From the NCBI RefSeq assembly GCF_003086295.3, contig NC_092044.1, positions 7,218,843 through 7,282,842 of the forward strand: a stretch of 64,000 nucleotides of DNA, written 5' to 3'. The position numbers were made by a program, and so were the translations under genes. The notes beneath the pieces were generated by a model. It had not been told where the DNA came from. It worked only from the letters and a program-made list of their open reading frames with translations, and ran no database searches. Position 1 is the stretch's first letter; the number at the start of each line of letters is the position of its first letter. Of the stretch, positions 33,743 to 45,090 are shown one piece after another. Source of the stretch: Arachis hypogaea (taxonomy: Eukaryota > Streptophyta > Magnoliopsida > Fabales > Fabaceae).

Positions 33743-35600
33743 GTTTGTCCTATATGTAGTTTTTCCATGTCCCCTTCCATTTCTGGTATGGGCTGGGCGT
33801 CCTGTCGTGTATTGAGGTTGGCGAGAAAAATGCCAACTGTGTCTCTTGATTTCTTTTAGAGGGCCAAGTTGGTGTTGTCGCATTCCACTGCGATTTTTTG
33901 GTCTCCGTGGATTGTTCCAATAGTGCCATCATCAGCTTGGAATTTCATGAGGAGGAATTTTTTGAAAATTAACGGTGGAGAGGTCATTGACCGTTTTTCT
34001 TCTGAGGATGATGTTGTAAGCGGTGGAATCCTTGAGCACTACGAACTCGGAGAGGACCGTCTTCCTCTGGCGCCCGATTCCATAATGAGTGGGAGGATTA
34101 TAGAACCGTCTAGTTTGAGAAAGTTATCTCCGAGTCCGGCTACTTCGTTGTGGTAGGTTTGTAGGTTCTCGTTTCGGAGTCCGAGTTTGTTGAAAGCTCC
34201 CCTCAAGAGGATGTTGGAATCTGCTCCGGTGTCGACCAGTATTCTTTTGATCAGTCCTGTCCCGACATTCGCGGAGATGACAAACGGGGTGTTTTCTGCC
34301 GAGGTTCCGTGTTGGCAGTCCTCGGGGGAAAACGTAATTGCTTTTGTGGCAGTGGGAGTCAGGGCTTGGTTCCTAACGGCCAGGATTTTTAAATCCTTTT
34401 TCAATGCTGATTTTGATTTTTTGGTGCGTCTTTCCTGGTGATGACGTTTACGACTACGGTGGGGTCTGTTTCTGGGCTCTCCTGAGGTGCTTGTCATTGC
34501 GTCCTTCGGTTGCGTCCTTCATGCTCTGGTGATCTGTCCCTTTCTGCGCGCTTCGGTTCTCTAATGAATTTGGTGAACTCAGGGAGCTTGCCGTTTCAGA
34601 TGGCTTGCTCGAGGGCATCCTTTAGGTCGAAACTATCTTGTGTTTTGTGCCCATACCCCCTGTGATAGTCTCAATATAAGCTCTTGTTACCGCATGTCCT
34701 TTCCTTAAGCTGTCGGGCCTTTGAGAGGATACCTCGTTTTGCTATTTGATGGTAAATCTCAGTTATGGGGGATGGCAAGGGGCTGTAACTTGAAACTTTT
34801 CGATTATGGGGGTCGGTTGGTGTTTGCTGGTTTGGAGTGTTCCTTTTGACTTTCTCACGGTGGGAGGTTGTGATAAGGTGCCGTGTTGCCGTTCTGCAAT
34901 TTGTTGGCGGCTACGACTTGGCTCACCTCTTCATCGTTTATGTATTCGCTTGCGACGCTCTGAATCTCGTGCATGGTCCAAAGCGGCTTGGCAGTGAGAT
35001 GTTTTCGGTAGTCTTCGTTCATGAGACTGTTGGTTAGACAGAGAGTTCCAACTGAATCTGTTATTCCGTCGACCGTTAGGCACTCGTCATTGAACCTATC
35101 TAGGTATTTCCTCGTGGATTTGTCCAGTCTTTGGGTGAGCTTCAGCAAGCTGATGGGGTGTTTGGCTTTGGTGATTCTGGTGGTGAACTGGGCCATAAAC
35201 TTTTTCGAGATGTCGTGAAAGCTGGCTTTGGAGCCGTTTGGGAGGGCATTGAACCATTTGATTGCAGGTCCGGCTAGGGTCTGGGAAGGCCCTTCATCGA
35301 ACCGCGTCGGCGGCCCCTTCTAGGTTCATCCTGGCCTCGAAGGCCATTAGGTGTTCCTGGGGATCCTTGGTTCTGTCGTATTTCATGTCCACTGCGATCA
35401 TGTCTTTTGCTGTGTCGTAATTCGGGCGACCTAGTGTATCTGGTCTCGCGGTGGGATTGGGTTTTGGAAGTCGCGTGGCTTTCGTGTTTCGCGTGATATC
35501 ATTCTTTGGTTGCAATTCGGCCCTCAAGGTATTGCATTCAGAGGCAGAGATCTTGGATTATCTAGACTGCCTTTTCTCCCAGGCTGTCAGGGGCTCGGAC
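33743..35600 (-). pseudogene. Outer element gag and protease
   Basis: Read right to left. 35527-35294 holds LGRPNYDTAKDMIAVDMKYD and HLMAFEARMNLEGAADAVR. After a frame change, 35196-34855 (MAQFTTRITKAKHPISLLKL, KYLDRFNDECLTVDGI, LTNSLMNEDYRKHL) is the retrotrans_gag domain. A CCHC-like knuckle near 34680-34630 has lost its first Cys to a stop and its last to Ser (DYHRGYGHKTQDS). Protease lies in 34497-34039, active site ILVDTGADSNILL near 34215 with LGLRNENLQ after it. The sequence stops at 33743, where the inner element entered. Confidence 0.8.
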
Positions 35601-35687
35601 TTCAGGCTATGGACGATTGTCCCCTTTTGATTGCTGCTAAGGCGGAGTCGGTTGACGAACGACACTTGTTACTCTGCAGTGAGCCAA

Positions 35688-36070
35688 TGTACTTGAAGTC
35701 TCCAGTACGGGTTGTGAGATGGATCAAGGACCTGCAGGTCGAAACGGCGGCTGAATTGTCTGACTTGGAGCAATGGAGGGTGGTACCTGCAAAGACAATC
35801 TGACGCTCAAGTCATAATAGATCTAAGAGGTGTAGAGTGTGGAATGAATGACATCCCTGGGGGGCCTGGGGCTCCCCTTTATATAGGTGTAGGTAATTTA
35901 TCTTATCTTATCTTGTTTAACTAAGATAAGGGAGATATTCGAATTTGAATATTGGTTAGAGGATCTAGTAGGCCGATTTGGGGCCTTCTTGAGGAAGGAA
36001 GCAGTCTGACCCAAAAATCCGGGTTCAGAAGCAGTTCCGGTTGGGGGATCCGAAGGTCGAATTCGTAACA
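35688..36070 (-). repeat. 5' LTR of the outer retrotransposon
   Basis: This 383-bp partner of 16312-16692 keeps the TATA box (CTATATAAAGG on minus, near 35875-35887). Its end adjoins the diverged primer-binding site on the left. Confidence 0.85.
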
Positions 36071-36390
36071 GAATGAAAACAAGGAAAAATATGTGAAAGT
36101 GAAACAAGAAGAAACGGATAAAGAAAAAAAAAGTTGACGATGATAAAGAAGAAGAAAATAGGGGAGTTTTGAATTGTGCATAATTTATCAGAAAAATAAC
36201 ACCAAAATTTTTTAAGTTTGACATAATAAATTTCTAAATTTTGACATCAAAATTTCTTAACAGCGACGCAAAATTTTTTTTAACTAATTAAAAGCTATCA
36301 GAAACAAAAATAGCATCGAAAATTTTCAACTATGACACTGAAATTTCTCCTAATATATCTTTTTTTCGACTTATTTTTCTTTCTCCCAAC
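36071..36390. other. AT-rich flank of the outer retrotransposon
   Basis: No gene. It contains repeated AAAATTT(C/T)TTAA-like stretches also seen around 57980-58130, a dispersed low-complexity repeat. Confidence 0.35.
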
Positions 36391-36956
36391 TTGGGGTGGA
36401 AAAAGGCCAGGCGGCCTGCCAAGGGCCTGCAGCCTGGCCTATGTTTGGCCTGGCCTGTCCTGACCTGTTATAAAATAGGCACATGCTCAGACTCTTTTAA
36501 AAGCCTTAATTTGTTAATAGGTCAGACCCAAGCTCACTAATTAGCCTTATTGGCTTGTCGGGCCTGTTAAAATATAATTAAATATATAAATAATTTGTTA
36601 TTATTAACAAAATTATGAGATATTTTAAATTTATTATATTTTATTATAAATATTTTTGTATATTTTAAATACTTTATAAGATTAAAAATTCTTATAAATA
36701 TTAAATATGATATATTACATATAAATATTTTTATTAAAAAATAATTTTATTTAAATAATATTTTTATTTTTGTAAAAAAAAATTATCAGGCTTTTTAACA
36801 GGTTTCAAGTCAGGCCAGGCTGAATAACAAGTCAGGCCTAGTATTTTATAAAGAGCCTATAACAGACTGCAGACCAGACTCAAGCCAATTAACTGCATGA
36901 CATACCAGGCCTATTAAGAACAAAGCTTGATCTGACTTGGCCTGTTTTCACCCCTA
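36391..36956. mobile_element. hAT-like non-autonomous element
   Basis: This 566-bp element starts TTGGGGTGGAAAAAGGCCAGG; the end reads CTTGGCCTGTTTTCACCCCTA, giving clear inverted ends. Flanks CTCCCAAC (36383-36390) and CTCCCAAT (36957-36964) are an 8-bp target duplication with one mismatch. The subterminal arms are full of GGCCTG/CAGGCC motifs around an AT-rich core. It has no coding capacity. Confidence 0.8.
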
Positions 36957-36964
36957 CTCCCAAT

Positions 36965-37829
36965 ATGTCCTTCTTTTTTATGTTTTGTTTTTGATACAAA
37001 TTTTTTTTTCCTTATTGTCTTATACTTTACTTCAAAAATGAGAATTTTATCTAGATAATTTGTTTTATAATTAAATTGTATATTCTTAAATTCTAAACAA
37101 TAAACTGTCTTATAACGTTGAGATCAATTCAAATTATTTGTTTATCGTAGTAAAATTTGTATTTTATATAAAAAATTTCAATGTTATTTTTATTTTATTT
37201 TTGTTTTATATTAAAAATTTTGGTATTATATATATATATATATTTTATCATCATTTTTTGTATTTTTTTTATAATATTTTAAAAAATACACAAATAAATA
37301 AATAAATAATAAATAAAAAAAACATATAAAAAGAAAAAAAATAATGCTAATGATGACGATGCAACAATAATGACGAAGGAGGAGAAAAAAAATTATAATA
37401 AAAAAATTAACTGAAAAAAAAAGAAAGAGAGAACAAACGAATAAAAGTATAAAACAAAATACAAATATATTATAATTTAATTAAAATTTTGGATGTTATT
37501 AAATTGATAAAAAATATTATTTTTTTATTTTTTAATGTATTTAATAAATTTTTAATAGTAAAAGTAATAATATTAAAAAAATTTAAAAGAATTATTTTTG
37601 AGAAATTATTATTTATATCTTTTTAAAAAAATTAAAAAAAATATTTTTTACATAATAAATTAATAAAATATATTTTTATATTGTTTTGTCCAAATATATT
37701 TGACAAATAAAAGAATTTTTTGTATAAAATATTCAAATATAAAAATATTTTTATTTTTTTATAAATTTTTTAAAAAAATAAATAATTTTTTTAAAATTTA
37801 TCCGAAGAAACTGTAAATAATTAATTATC

Positions 37830-37884
<55 letters not shown>

Positions 37885-38470
37885 GCACGATATTTTGTGG
37901 GGTTTAGGTGAGTGTCCAAAATAGAATTTGGAGAGGATTGCGATGGATGGGTTACGTTTGATCATGACACGTTATCATTTTTTTTGTACCTTTTAAAAGA
38001 TAATCTGCCGGATATTTTGTACTTTTTGAATTAATTTGTTTGTGCTCTTTTTGGTGATTTTGTATCTATTATGATAATTTTGTTGTGCCAACAATAATTG
38101 TGATATTGTGATCGACAAATAATGGATAATTTATATTTTCTTAATTGATTTCTCTGTTTTAACATGATCTGTAGCTTTTTAAACATTTCAAGTTCTCCTT
38201 TCTCACTTCACTTATTTACAAATGTACTATGAATTTGTTTTATTTTAAGTTAGATTATTATCTTTCTTATATCATTTAATTTTTTTTGGGGGAGGGGGGG
38301 ATAATCAACATAAACATGTAATTTTATAACTTTTTAAATGGTTGGATATATAATTTTTTTATTGACTGATTGTTAAATTATTTTATTATTTTTTAATAAA
38401 ATTAATAATACATTGGATATTATTATTATTATTATTATTCTCTAAATTTTTGTTTTGGTACTTGCGGATA
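36965..38470. repeat. AT-rich spacer with dispersed repeat and end of the left duplication block
   Basis: 37495-37812 is the second copy of the repeat at 13807-14152. 37832-37884 is a (TTA)n microsatellite. 37885-38460 aligns with about 55197-55700: GATATTTTGTGGGGTTTAGGTGAG against GATATCTTGTGGGGGTTAGGTGAG, then TTTTGTATCTATTATGATAA and ATTTACAAATGTACTATGAA. No gene is present. Confidence 0.6.
37832..37884 (+). repeat. (TTA)n microsatellite
   Basis: An uninterrupted TTA trinucleotide run of about 17 units directly precedes the duplicated block at 37885. Confidence 0.95.
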
Positions 38471-38476
38471 TATGTT

Positions 38477-38620
38477 AGATATGCACTATAAAAAAGTGCA
38501 AACTACTGTCGGAACTATTGTTGAATGACAACGGATAGTAATAATCCTATCGGTAAATAGTTTCTATTAGATTTTTAGACTCCGACACTAATTACCATGG
38601 GATACTTATTTACATGGATG
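38477..38620 (+). mobile_element. Possible CACTA-type terminal fragment
   Basis: CACTATAAAAAAGTGC is followed by short repeats of (T)GTCGG, ACGGATAGTAATAATCCTATCGG-like and CCGACACTAA motifs, a layout like CACTA (CMC) element ends. No partner end or transposase is visible, so this is tentative. Confidence 0.3.
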
Positions 38621-38823
38621 AATCTAAAAGATGATTATCATTAAAAAAAATATGACGATAATCTTTATAGCTATATTACATATATAAGTTTTTTTGGCTT
38701 ACAAGTTTTATAAATTGGTTTAAATCTAATAAAATACACGCGTATTACACTTCCCACACTCGAGCGTAGGTACACGTGCGTTACTCAACTGTTTCATGTT
38801 TTCAAAGTGCGCTACGCACCATT

Positions 38824-41800
38824 ATGAATGACTCTTCCTATTCATCCTCAATCAAAATCCCAACCCTCGAGATTGAAGCCACATTCAAAACCAACTGCAA
38901 TTGTGAAGAAACTGTCAAACTCCTCGCAAAAACTAGAAGAAATCAAGAAGAAAACATCCAAATCTACATAAAAAAACACCAAAAAAAACGAAAAAACATC
39001 ATTGAAGGTACTGTTTCAATGTTTTTCTAGGTTTTTCAGATTTTTATTTCTCATTTCGAGACGAAGCATTATATCGTCGTATTTCTCTTTCTGTTTCACT
39101 GTTCATGGTTTAGGTTTGATGTTACTGTTCTGATGAAATAGTTCAAGTCGTTTGCGCTGTTTTACATACTTCTAGTGAATGGTTTAACGTGTATTTTCGT
39201 CTATTTTTGTGCATATTTTGTGCGTGTTTGCATGTTTTAGAAGTGAGTTTGTATACATATAAACTCTGTATTGTATTTCTAGTGAAATCATTTTTGGATG
39301 TATATGGCAAATTTTTGGGTGTATATGTCCGAATTCTAATGTGACTGGCGCTTCTAGTGGCATTTTGAACTTAAATATCATTCTGAACTCATATAACGTC
39401 ATGTAATAAAAAATAAAAGAGGTGTATGAAACTGATATATATATTAAGACTATTAAACTGTAACTGGTGCTGTTGTACCTTTGCATGACCTTGTAGTATC
39501 ATTGTATGCAAGTTTGGTTGATTTGAATAGCATTTTTAACTCATTTAATTTCGTGTAATCAAAAAAATAATAAATGTGTATAGGACTGTATTTGGGTGTA
39601 GGTGGTTGGTATTTGGGTATAGTTGGTTGGTATTTGGGTGTATGTGTCTGTTACTTGCCTGGTATTTTTATCCATTGACAGTATTTCTTCTTCTTTACAG
39701 TAAGATATATATATATATATCTTAGAACAAATCAATTATTCCTAATGTAAATATGCCTTATTTAAGTAATTCTCATTTTGCTTTGTTTACAGCAAACCAA
39801 TGACTTGAAATGTGCCACAAGACTATTGAGCGAAAAGTTTGAAAAGATACCATTGTTCGCGAATTAGGATTTGGTGGCCTCATACACATCCCACCAATGA
39901 ATGTGCCACACAAACTGTTAAAGGAGTTGGCTAACTTCTTTAATTTGGACAAAAATAAACTGGACACAAGCTATGGTTCGATTAAAGTTAAACCCAAAAC
40001 AATAGGGACTGCTCTTGGCATCAATGCATCAGGTAACTAATTCCACAAAACCTCTATACTTGCATTCTCTTTAATATCTTATTCTTATCTCATGTAATCA
40101 AGTAATAAATTTAGGTGTAAATGAGTGATGTTTGGGTGTATTTTAAGTGATTTAGAGTGTAAATTATTTTTTTTTATAGGAGATCTATTTTCCGATAAAG
40201 TGAGTTTTAAGGATCTTTCTGAGGAGAACAAAGTCATTTTCAGAAGATTCCAGGAAAAGACATTAACGAATTTGACTGATGAGATGATGAATATCGGTGT
40301 TGACAATGACGAAGATCGCCGGATATTTAAGAGGATTTTCATACTCTATATCCAGATGGCGTTCTTGTTTCCAACAACGATAAACAAAGTATCTCCTTTC
40401 CACTTAGCTCCAATTTTTCAGATGGACAACATAACTGAGGGCAATTGGGGCATCCATGTGCTCGATTTCATTGTGAAAGGCATAAGCAATTACCATTTGA
40501 AAAAGAAAAAATTGATTGACGGATGCTTCTATGCCTTGATGATAATCTATTTCCATCTAACAAAACACGCAAACAAGAAGGCAGAAGCAATCCCTAGGCC
40601 TCCCTGGGTTAACAACTGGAATAGAGACTGATGGTTCTAAGGATCAGAGCAGAGATTGATGGTCATATGGTAAGTGGACAGAATACTCCTCTCTAATTTG
40701 GGTATATTTAGCTAATAGTTGGGTGTATATGAATATTATTTGGGTGTATCTCATCTGAATTGATGCGTAGCTAATATTTGGGTGTATATGAATATTATTT
40801 GGGTGTATCTCATTTGAATTGATGTGTAATTGGTTTTAAATATTTTAAATGTTTCAGGGTATTGTCAAAACGGCGAAAGTGAAAAAGAAGTTGCAGGAAA
40901 TGGAAGAAAAAGAAAAGAAAGAAAAAAAAGAAAAAGACAAAAAAGAAGAAGGCAACTGAATCCGAGAGTGATTTTTCGGAGAGTAAACCTGATTTTTTCT
41001 CTGAGTCTGAGTCTGAACAAAACTCAGAAGAAACAACAAAAAGAACAAAACAACCCAGCAAAACATCTAAAAAGTAAGTAATATTTTTGGGTATATTTTG
41101 TCATTTTTAGGGTAATTTTTTTCTAACAATTGTTTGCCCTCCAGAATTGTATCCAGAAAAAAGAAGCAGATTTTGTAGAATTCCACTATAGAAACTGAAA
41201 GTGAATCCGATAATGAGTAAGATTCTGAAATTATTATTGCATCACTTTATTTTCTGTTTATTATTTGAATAGTTCAATTTTATTAACAGAGTGTTTCTCA
41301 TTAACTTTCAGAAGTGAAGAACCATCACCAATAAAAAAAACAAAGAAAAAAATTCAAACTACACCCAAAAAAGTATGCACTGCTTTCGATAGTATTTTAT
41401 CATCAATTTTTTTGTGTTTTTCTTATTCATACTTTTTTATTTCCAGGACACAATCCAAAAAGAGAAAGCACATTATTGAGGATTCGTCTTCTGAAGAATA
41501 ATTTCAATTCTATGATGGGTAAGATACTTTGTAAAGCTATCTTAGCGTTTATCATCAAAATTATATTTGTTAACATGTTCTTTTGCATGTACTATCAGAT
41601 TTGAACTTGAAACTGAATTATTACAAGAATTCTTAAGAGAATAAAAAAGAAGAAAACCAATGAAAAGGCTGCTGCACAGGGATTTGTTATATTTGGGTGT
41701 ATATTACCGATTTTATAGTGTTTTGGTTACTGATAATTGTTTTTGGTTTTTCAGGAAGAAGGAAGCTCAGCTGTGATCAACGGAAGGTGACTATGACTCA

Positions 41801-44488
41801 TCCAAAACGTAAGAACCTTTATTTCATAGAATCTTGATATCCTGATTTAACTATATAGTATTTTTACTGAATGATGTTTATTCTATGCTTAGAATGCCGG
41901 AGGTGAACTTAGGAAGCGAAAGTGATCCTTTGTTTCAAGGACAAACGGATCAAAACAGCATAAACAACCATAGCATGTAATTTCTATTTCTAATACCAGT
42001 TGCTTAATTCTTTTTTTACCATCTACTTTTAGTTCTGTATATATTTTTTTAGAAAAAAAGCCCTTTAATATTTTATTCAAGAAAAAAAAAAGACAAAAAA
42101 AAAGAAAAATCTGCAAGTATGTAAGTTCTTAAAAAACAAAGCCTGTGTTTCTTTTCAATGCTTCATGTGTATTTTGACTTTATTTGGGTGGATTTCAGGT
42201 TGAGTCTGGTAGAAGAATCTGCCAGTGACTCAGCTCAACAAAAGATGATGGTTGTTCGGATGGAGACACATTCGCAATCCGAACCGCTTTCAACGTGAGT
42301 TTTACAACTAAATTTCAACCTTCTGATCAACTAATTTAATTGGCTTTCTTAACTTTTTATTTTTATCTTGTTTAAAGTTCCGATTCAAGTATGCATGCCT
42401 CGGTCCCAGACAATAGCACAAATCCCTGTGCCAGCAATTGAACCATTCCCCTCAAAGTCTCCCAGCGACAAAATTAATGAAGAAAGAACTAAAAAGTAAG
42501 GAATAATATTCAGGTGTATTTGGTTATTATTTGGGTGTATTATTTTCTTATTTGGGTGTATATCTTCAGAATTAATCTGTCACTAGTTTTTTATAATTTG
42601 ATTTGTTTTTTCTAACCCTGCAGCACTCCCAACCCCAAAAACTTGATGAAAGCACACCTACGGTGCCACCAGCTCTATCTAAAGTGTAAGTTCAGCACAA
42701 TATAACTCTATTTCGATATCATTCGTCTATTCTTATTCTTATAGTATCTTATATGTCAACACGCAGTAATACAACCCTAAAGCCACTGTTGCTGCACTGA
42801 TGATGATGGCTCGCAAAGCATCCTACGTACCTAAAGAACTTCCAATGCCATCATTCAGCCTTGGCTTCACTGATTCAAGTCAAGAAGAAACACTGAGCCA
42901 AGAGAGGGAACCAGAATCTCAAAAGGGGAAAAGTCCTAAAACACAAAAACTAATCGAACAATTAGAAGAGCTGGTGGAAAAAATTGCAAACAGTGGGGTA
43001 AAGACAACACTGGATTTTGCAGAGGGTAAAAGTCCACCCCCATCGAACAGCAGTCTGTTGGACAAATTTTTGAAACTCTTGCAAGGAGCAAGAAATGTCG
43101 GGGGATATGAAAGAAAAGTGCTACCTATGGGCCACACGTGTAAAGACATACGGAGATGGAACCACTAATGAGTATGATCCGGTGTGCACCCTGAATGCCC
43201 AAGAACTATTGATATTGTCAAAAGTCCACTTTGCATCTCTAAAGGCTGCTACATATATCGAAGCTGAGGTAATATTAGAATAAGATTAATGATTTTATCA
43301 TGAAATATGACTGCAATGTTGATTGATGTAAATTGATTTGGGTTTTTTTTCTAGATTGTCAATGCTATGTGTCTGATACTGAACAGACGAAATATTAAAA
43401 GATTTGAAGAAGAAATTTACTGTCTCCCCCCTAATATTGTGGTAAGGTGTACTGTAATAAAATTTGGGTGTATTTGTGTAATCTTTTGGGTGTATTAAAT
43501 ATTTCTTTTGGTGTTTCACAAATGCTGCAGAACATGACCATTAAAAATCATGCAGTTGGAGACTTCTTACAGCTTAAATCCAAAAAGCCATTTATAGTCG
43601 AAGACTATCCAATGTTTATACTCTTTTTGAACCTCAAAAAATTAGCATCACATCCATATGTAAGTTTTCGTTTCTAAAATTTCTTATCATAATTCTTTGG
43701 TTATGTGCCAATAAAACTAAAATACTGTTTAATTTGGACATGCTTCAGATTTTATATACTTGATCCATATCACAAGACGTGTCCCTCCGAACCTAGAATG
43801 AAGCTAAATAAATTTGTTGTAAGTTATTTCTGTGTTTTGTGTTTTAATATTTGGGTGTATTTCAGTTCAAAATAAAGTATAGTTTGTGATCTTTTGGGTG
43901 TATTCATTTATTAGATTTATTATTTCTTATATTTTTCTTTATTTTTTTGTATTTAGGGGTATGTAATTTCTAAAATGAGGGTATATGCCGGGGGCACCTC
44001 TCAGAAAAAAGATCGTGAAATTGAACCACCATACATTGGCATCTCAGGCCAAAAAACAAAGCATAAATCTTTCACTTTGGGAATTGTGTTTTCCCTTACT
44101 GTCCTATATTAAATTGCTAATTTATTTTTTATTTTTCAGCTATTATTGTGCTGTTTATGTATGAAATGGCTTGAAATAATTCATCCCGAAAATATTAAAA
44201 AGGAGAAGTATGAATGGGACAATTGGACTCAGGTAATTGTGTTTAAAACAATATAAGTCTCTATTACTTTACTAATTAACAGAGTTGATTAAAAAAGAAT
44301 ATTCTTTTAAACTGTAGGTGGAGGTGGACCACTTTAGAGTAGAATTTACTTCCCAGATTCTATTTCATGAGATGAATCGAGACAGAGATGAAGCCATTAG
44401 AGGAAGTGAAAGAGTGAGATTGTCCAAGCCATCTTCACTATTGTTGAGTCCATATTGTCAGATAGATTCATATGAACACTTCTTGTAA
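38824..44488 (+). pseudogene. ULP1/C48 peptidase-like gene of MULE-3 (about 20 exons, frame-broken)
   Basis: C48 peptidases cleave SUMO-type modifiers; transposon-borne ULP-like proteins are of unknown role. Exon 1 38824-39007 (MNDSSYSSSIKIPTLEIEAT). Exon 2 39793-40032 (NDLKCATRLLSEKFEK, frameshift near 39845, ELGFGGLIHIPPMNVPHKLL, GTALGINAS). Exon 3 40180-40669 (DLFSDKVSFKDLSEENK, MAFLFPTTINKVSP, frame break near 40629). Exon 4 40858-41073 is Lys/Glu-rich. Several short Ser/Lys-rich exons follow. A large exon near 42770-43269 has YVPKELPMPSFSLGF. The peptidase part starts near 43530: FYILDPYHKTCPSEPRMKLNKF (catalytic Asp, 43750-43818), ISGQ (oxyanion Gln, near 44040), then YYCAVYV and MKWLEIIHPENIKK (44145-44200). 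There Cys is kept, the preceding Asp is Tyr, and one base is missing. The N-terminal catalytic His segment is not seen. The gene ends SYEHFL at 44488. Confidence 0.68.
40710..40826 (+). repeat. Tandem duplication of about 59 bp in a ULP-gene intron
   Basis: Two near-identical copies run TAGCTAATA(T/G)TTGGGTGTATATG to CATCTGAATTGATG (first copy about 40710-40768, second about 40769-40826). Each contains two copies of the GGGTGTA motif. Confidence 0.8.
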
Positions 44489-45090
44489 ATTTTATGAATA
44501 TTTAATCCAGTTTTATTATAATTTTTTTACATAAATAAACTGTCTGTGCTGTATTCAAAAGCTCTAAATTACAGGTTCAAAAAAAAATAAAGGAAAATAA
44601 CACCAAACCTAATACGCCCAATTACTTTAATAATACACCCAAAAATAACCGGTATACATCCAAAATGAGTCCTCGCATATTTTAATTGAAAAACTAACAA
44701 AGATGTATGGGAATTCAGAAATTTAAATTGTTAACTTCTTTAGGATTTGATTGTATCTGTATAGTAAATTTAAAACAAACAAATATATACAAAACACTAA
44801 TTTCTAACATAAATAGCAGCATCTGAAAAAAAATATAAAAAGAAAAATGTCAAAAACAAGAGAATGCAGAAATACACCCAAAAAACTAAGAATTACACCA
44901 AAATACTATCATTATACATCCAAAAATTTATTCCTTGCTACTGGATCCCTGAACTGATAATTCATAACATGTCTATGATATTGGCTGGAATTTGGTTGCA
45001 CCGCTGATGCAGCATCAAAAATGTTAACTAGAAAAAATAAACTCACATATTACCAAAACTATTAATAAAAAAATTAAACTCAATTACCAC

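Larger units (their letters stand above)
16312..36070 (-). mobile_element. Outer Ty3/gypsy retrotransposon (Tat/Retand-like), interrupted
   Basis: LTRs lie at 16312-16692 and 35688-36070 and both read TGTTACG to TACA on minus, so gag-pol runs right to left. Flanks GAATT (16307-16311) and GAATG (36071-36075) are a 4-of-5 target duplication. Order on minus: LTR, gag (35.5-34.5 kb), protease (34.5-34.04 kb), break caused by the inner element (33742-22892), RT, RNase H, second RNase H, integrase (22.8-19.8 kb), then an ORF on the opposite strand (17.6-19.27 kb) and the second LTR. A dual RNase H and antisense ORF are reported traits of the Tat group. LTR identity is about 86% by eye (some 52 differences over 381 bp). 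Every ORF is broken. Confidence 0.85.

Noticed and set aside
37832..37884. TTA run as a functional element
   Set aside because: Simple microsatellite.
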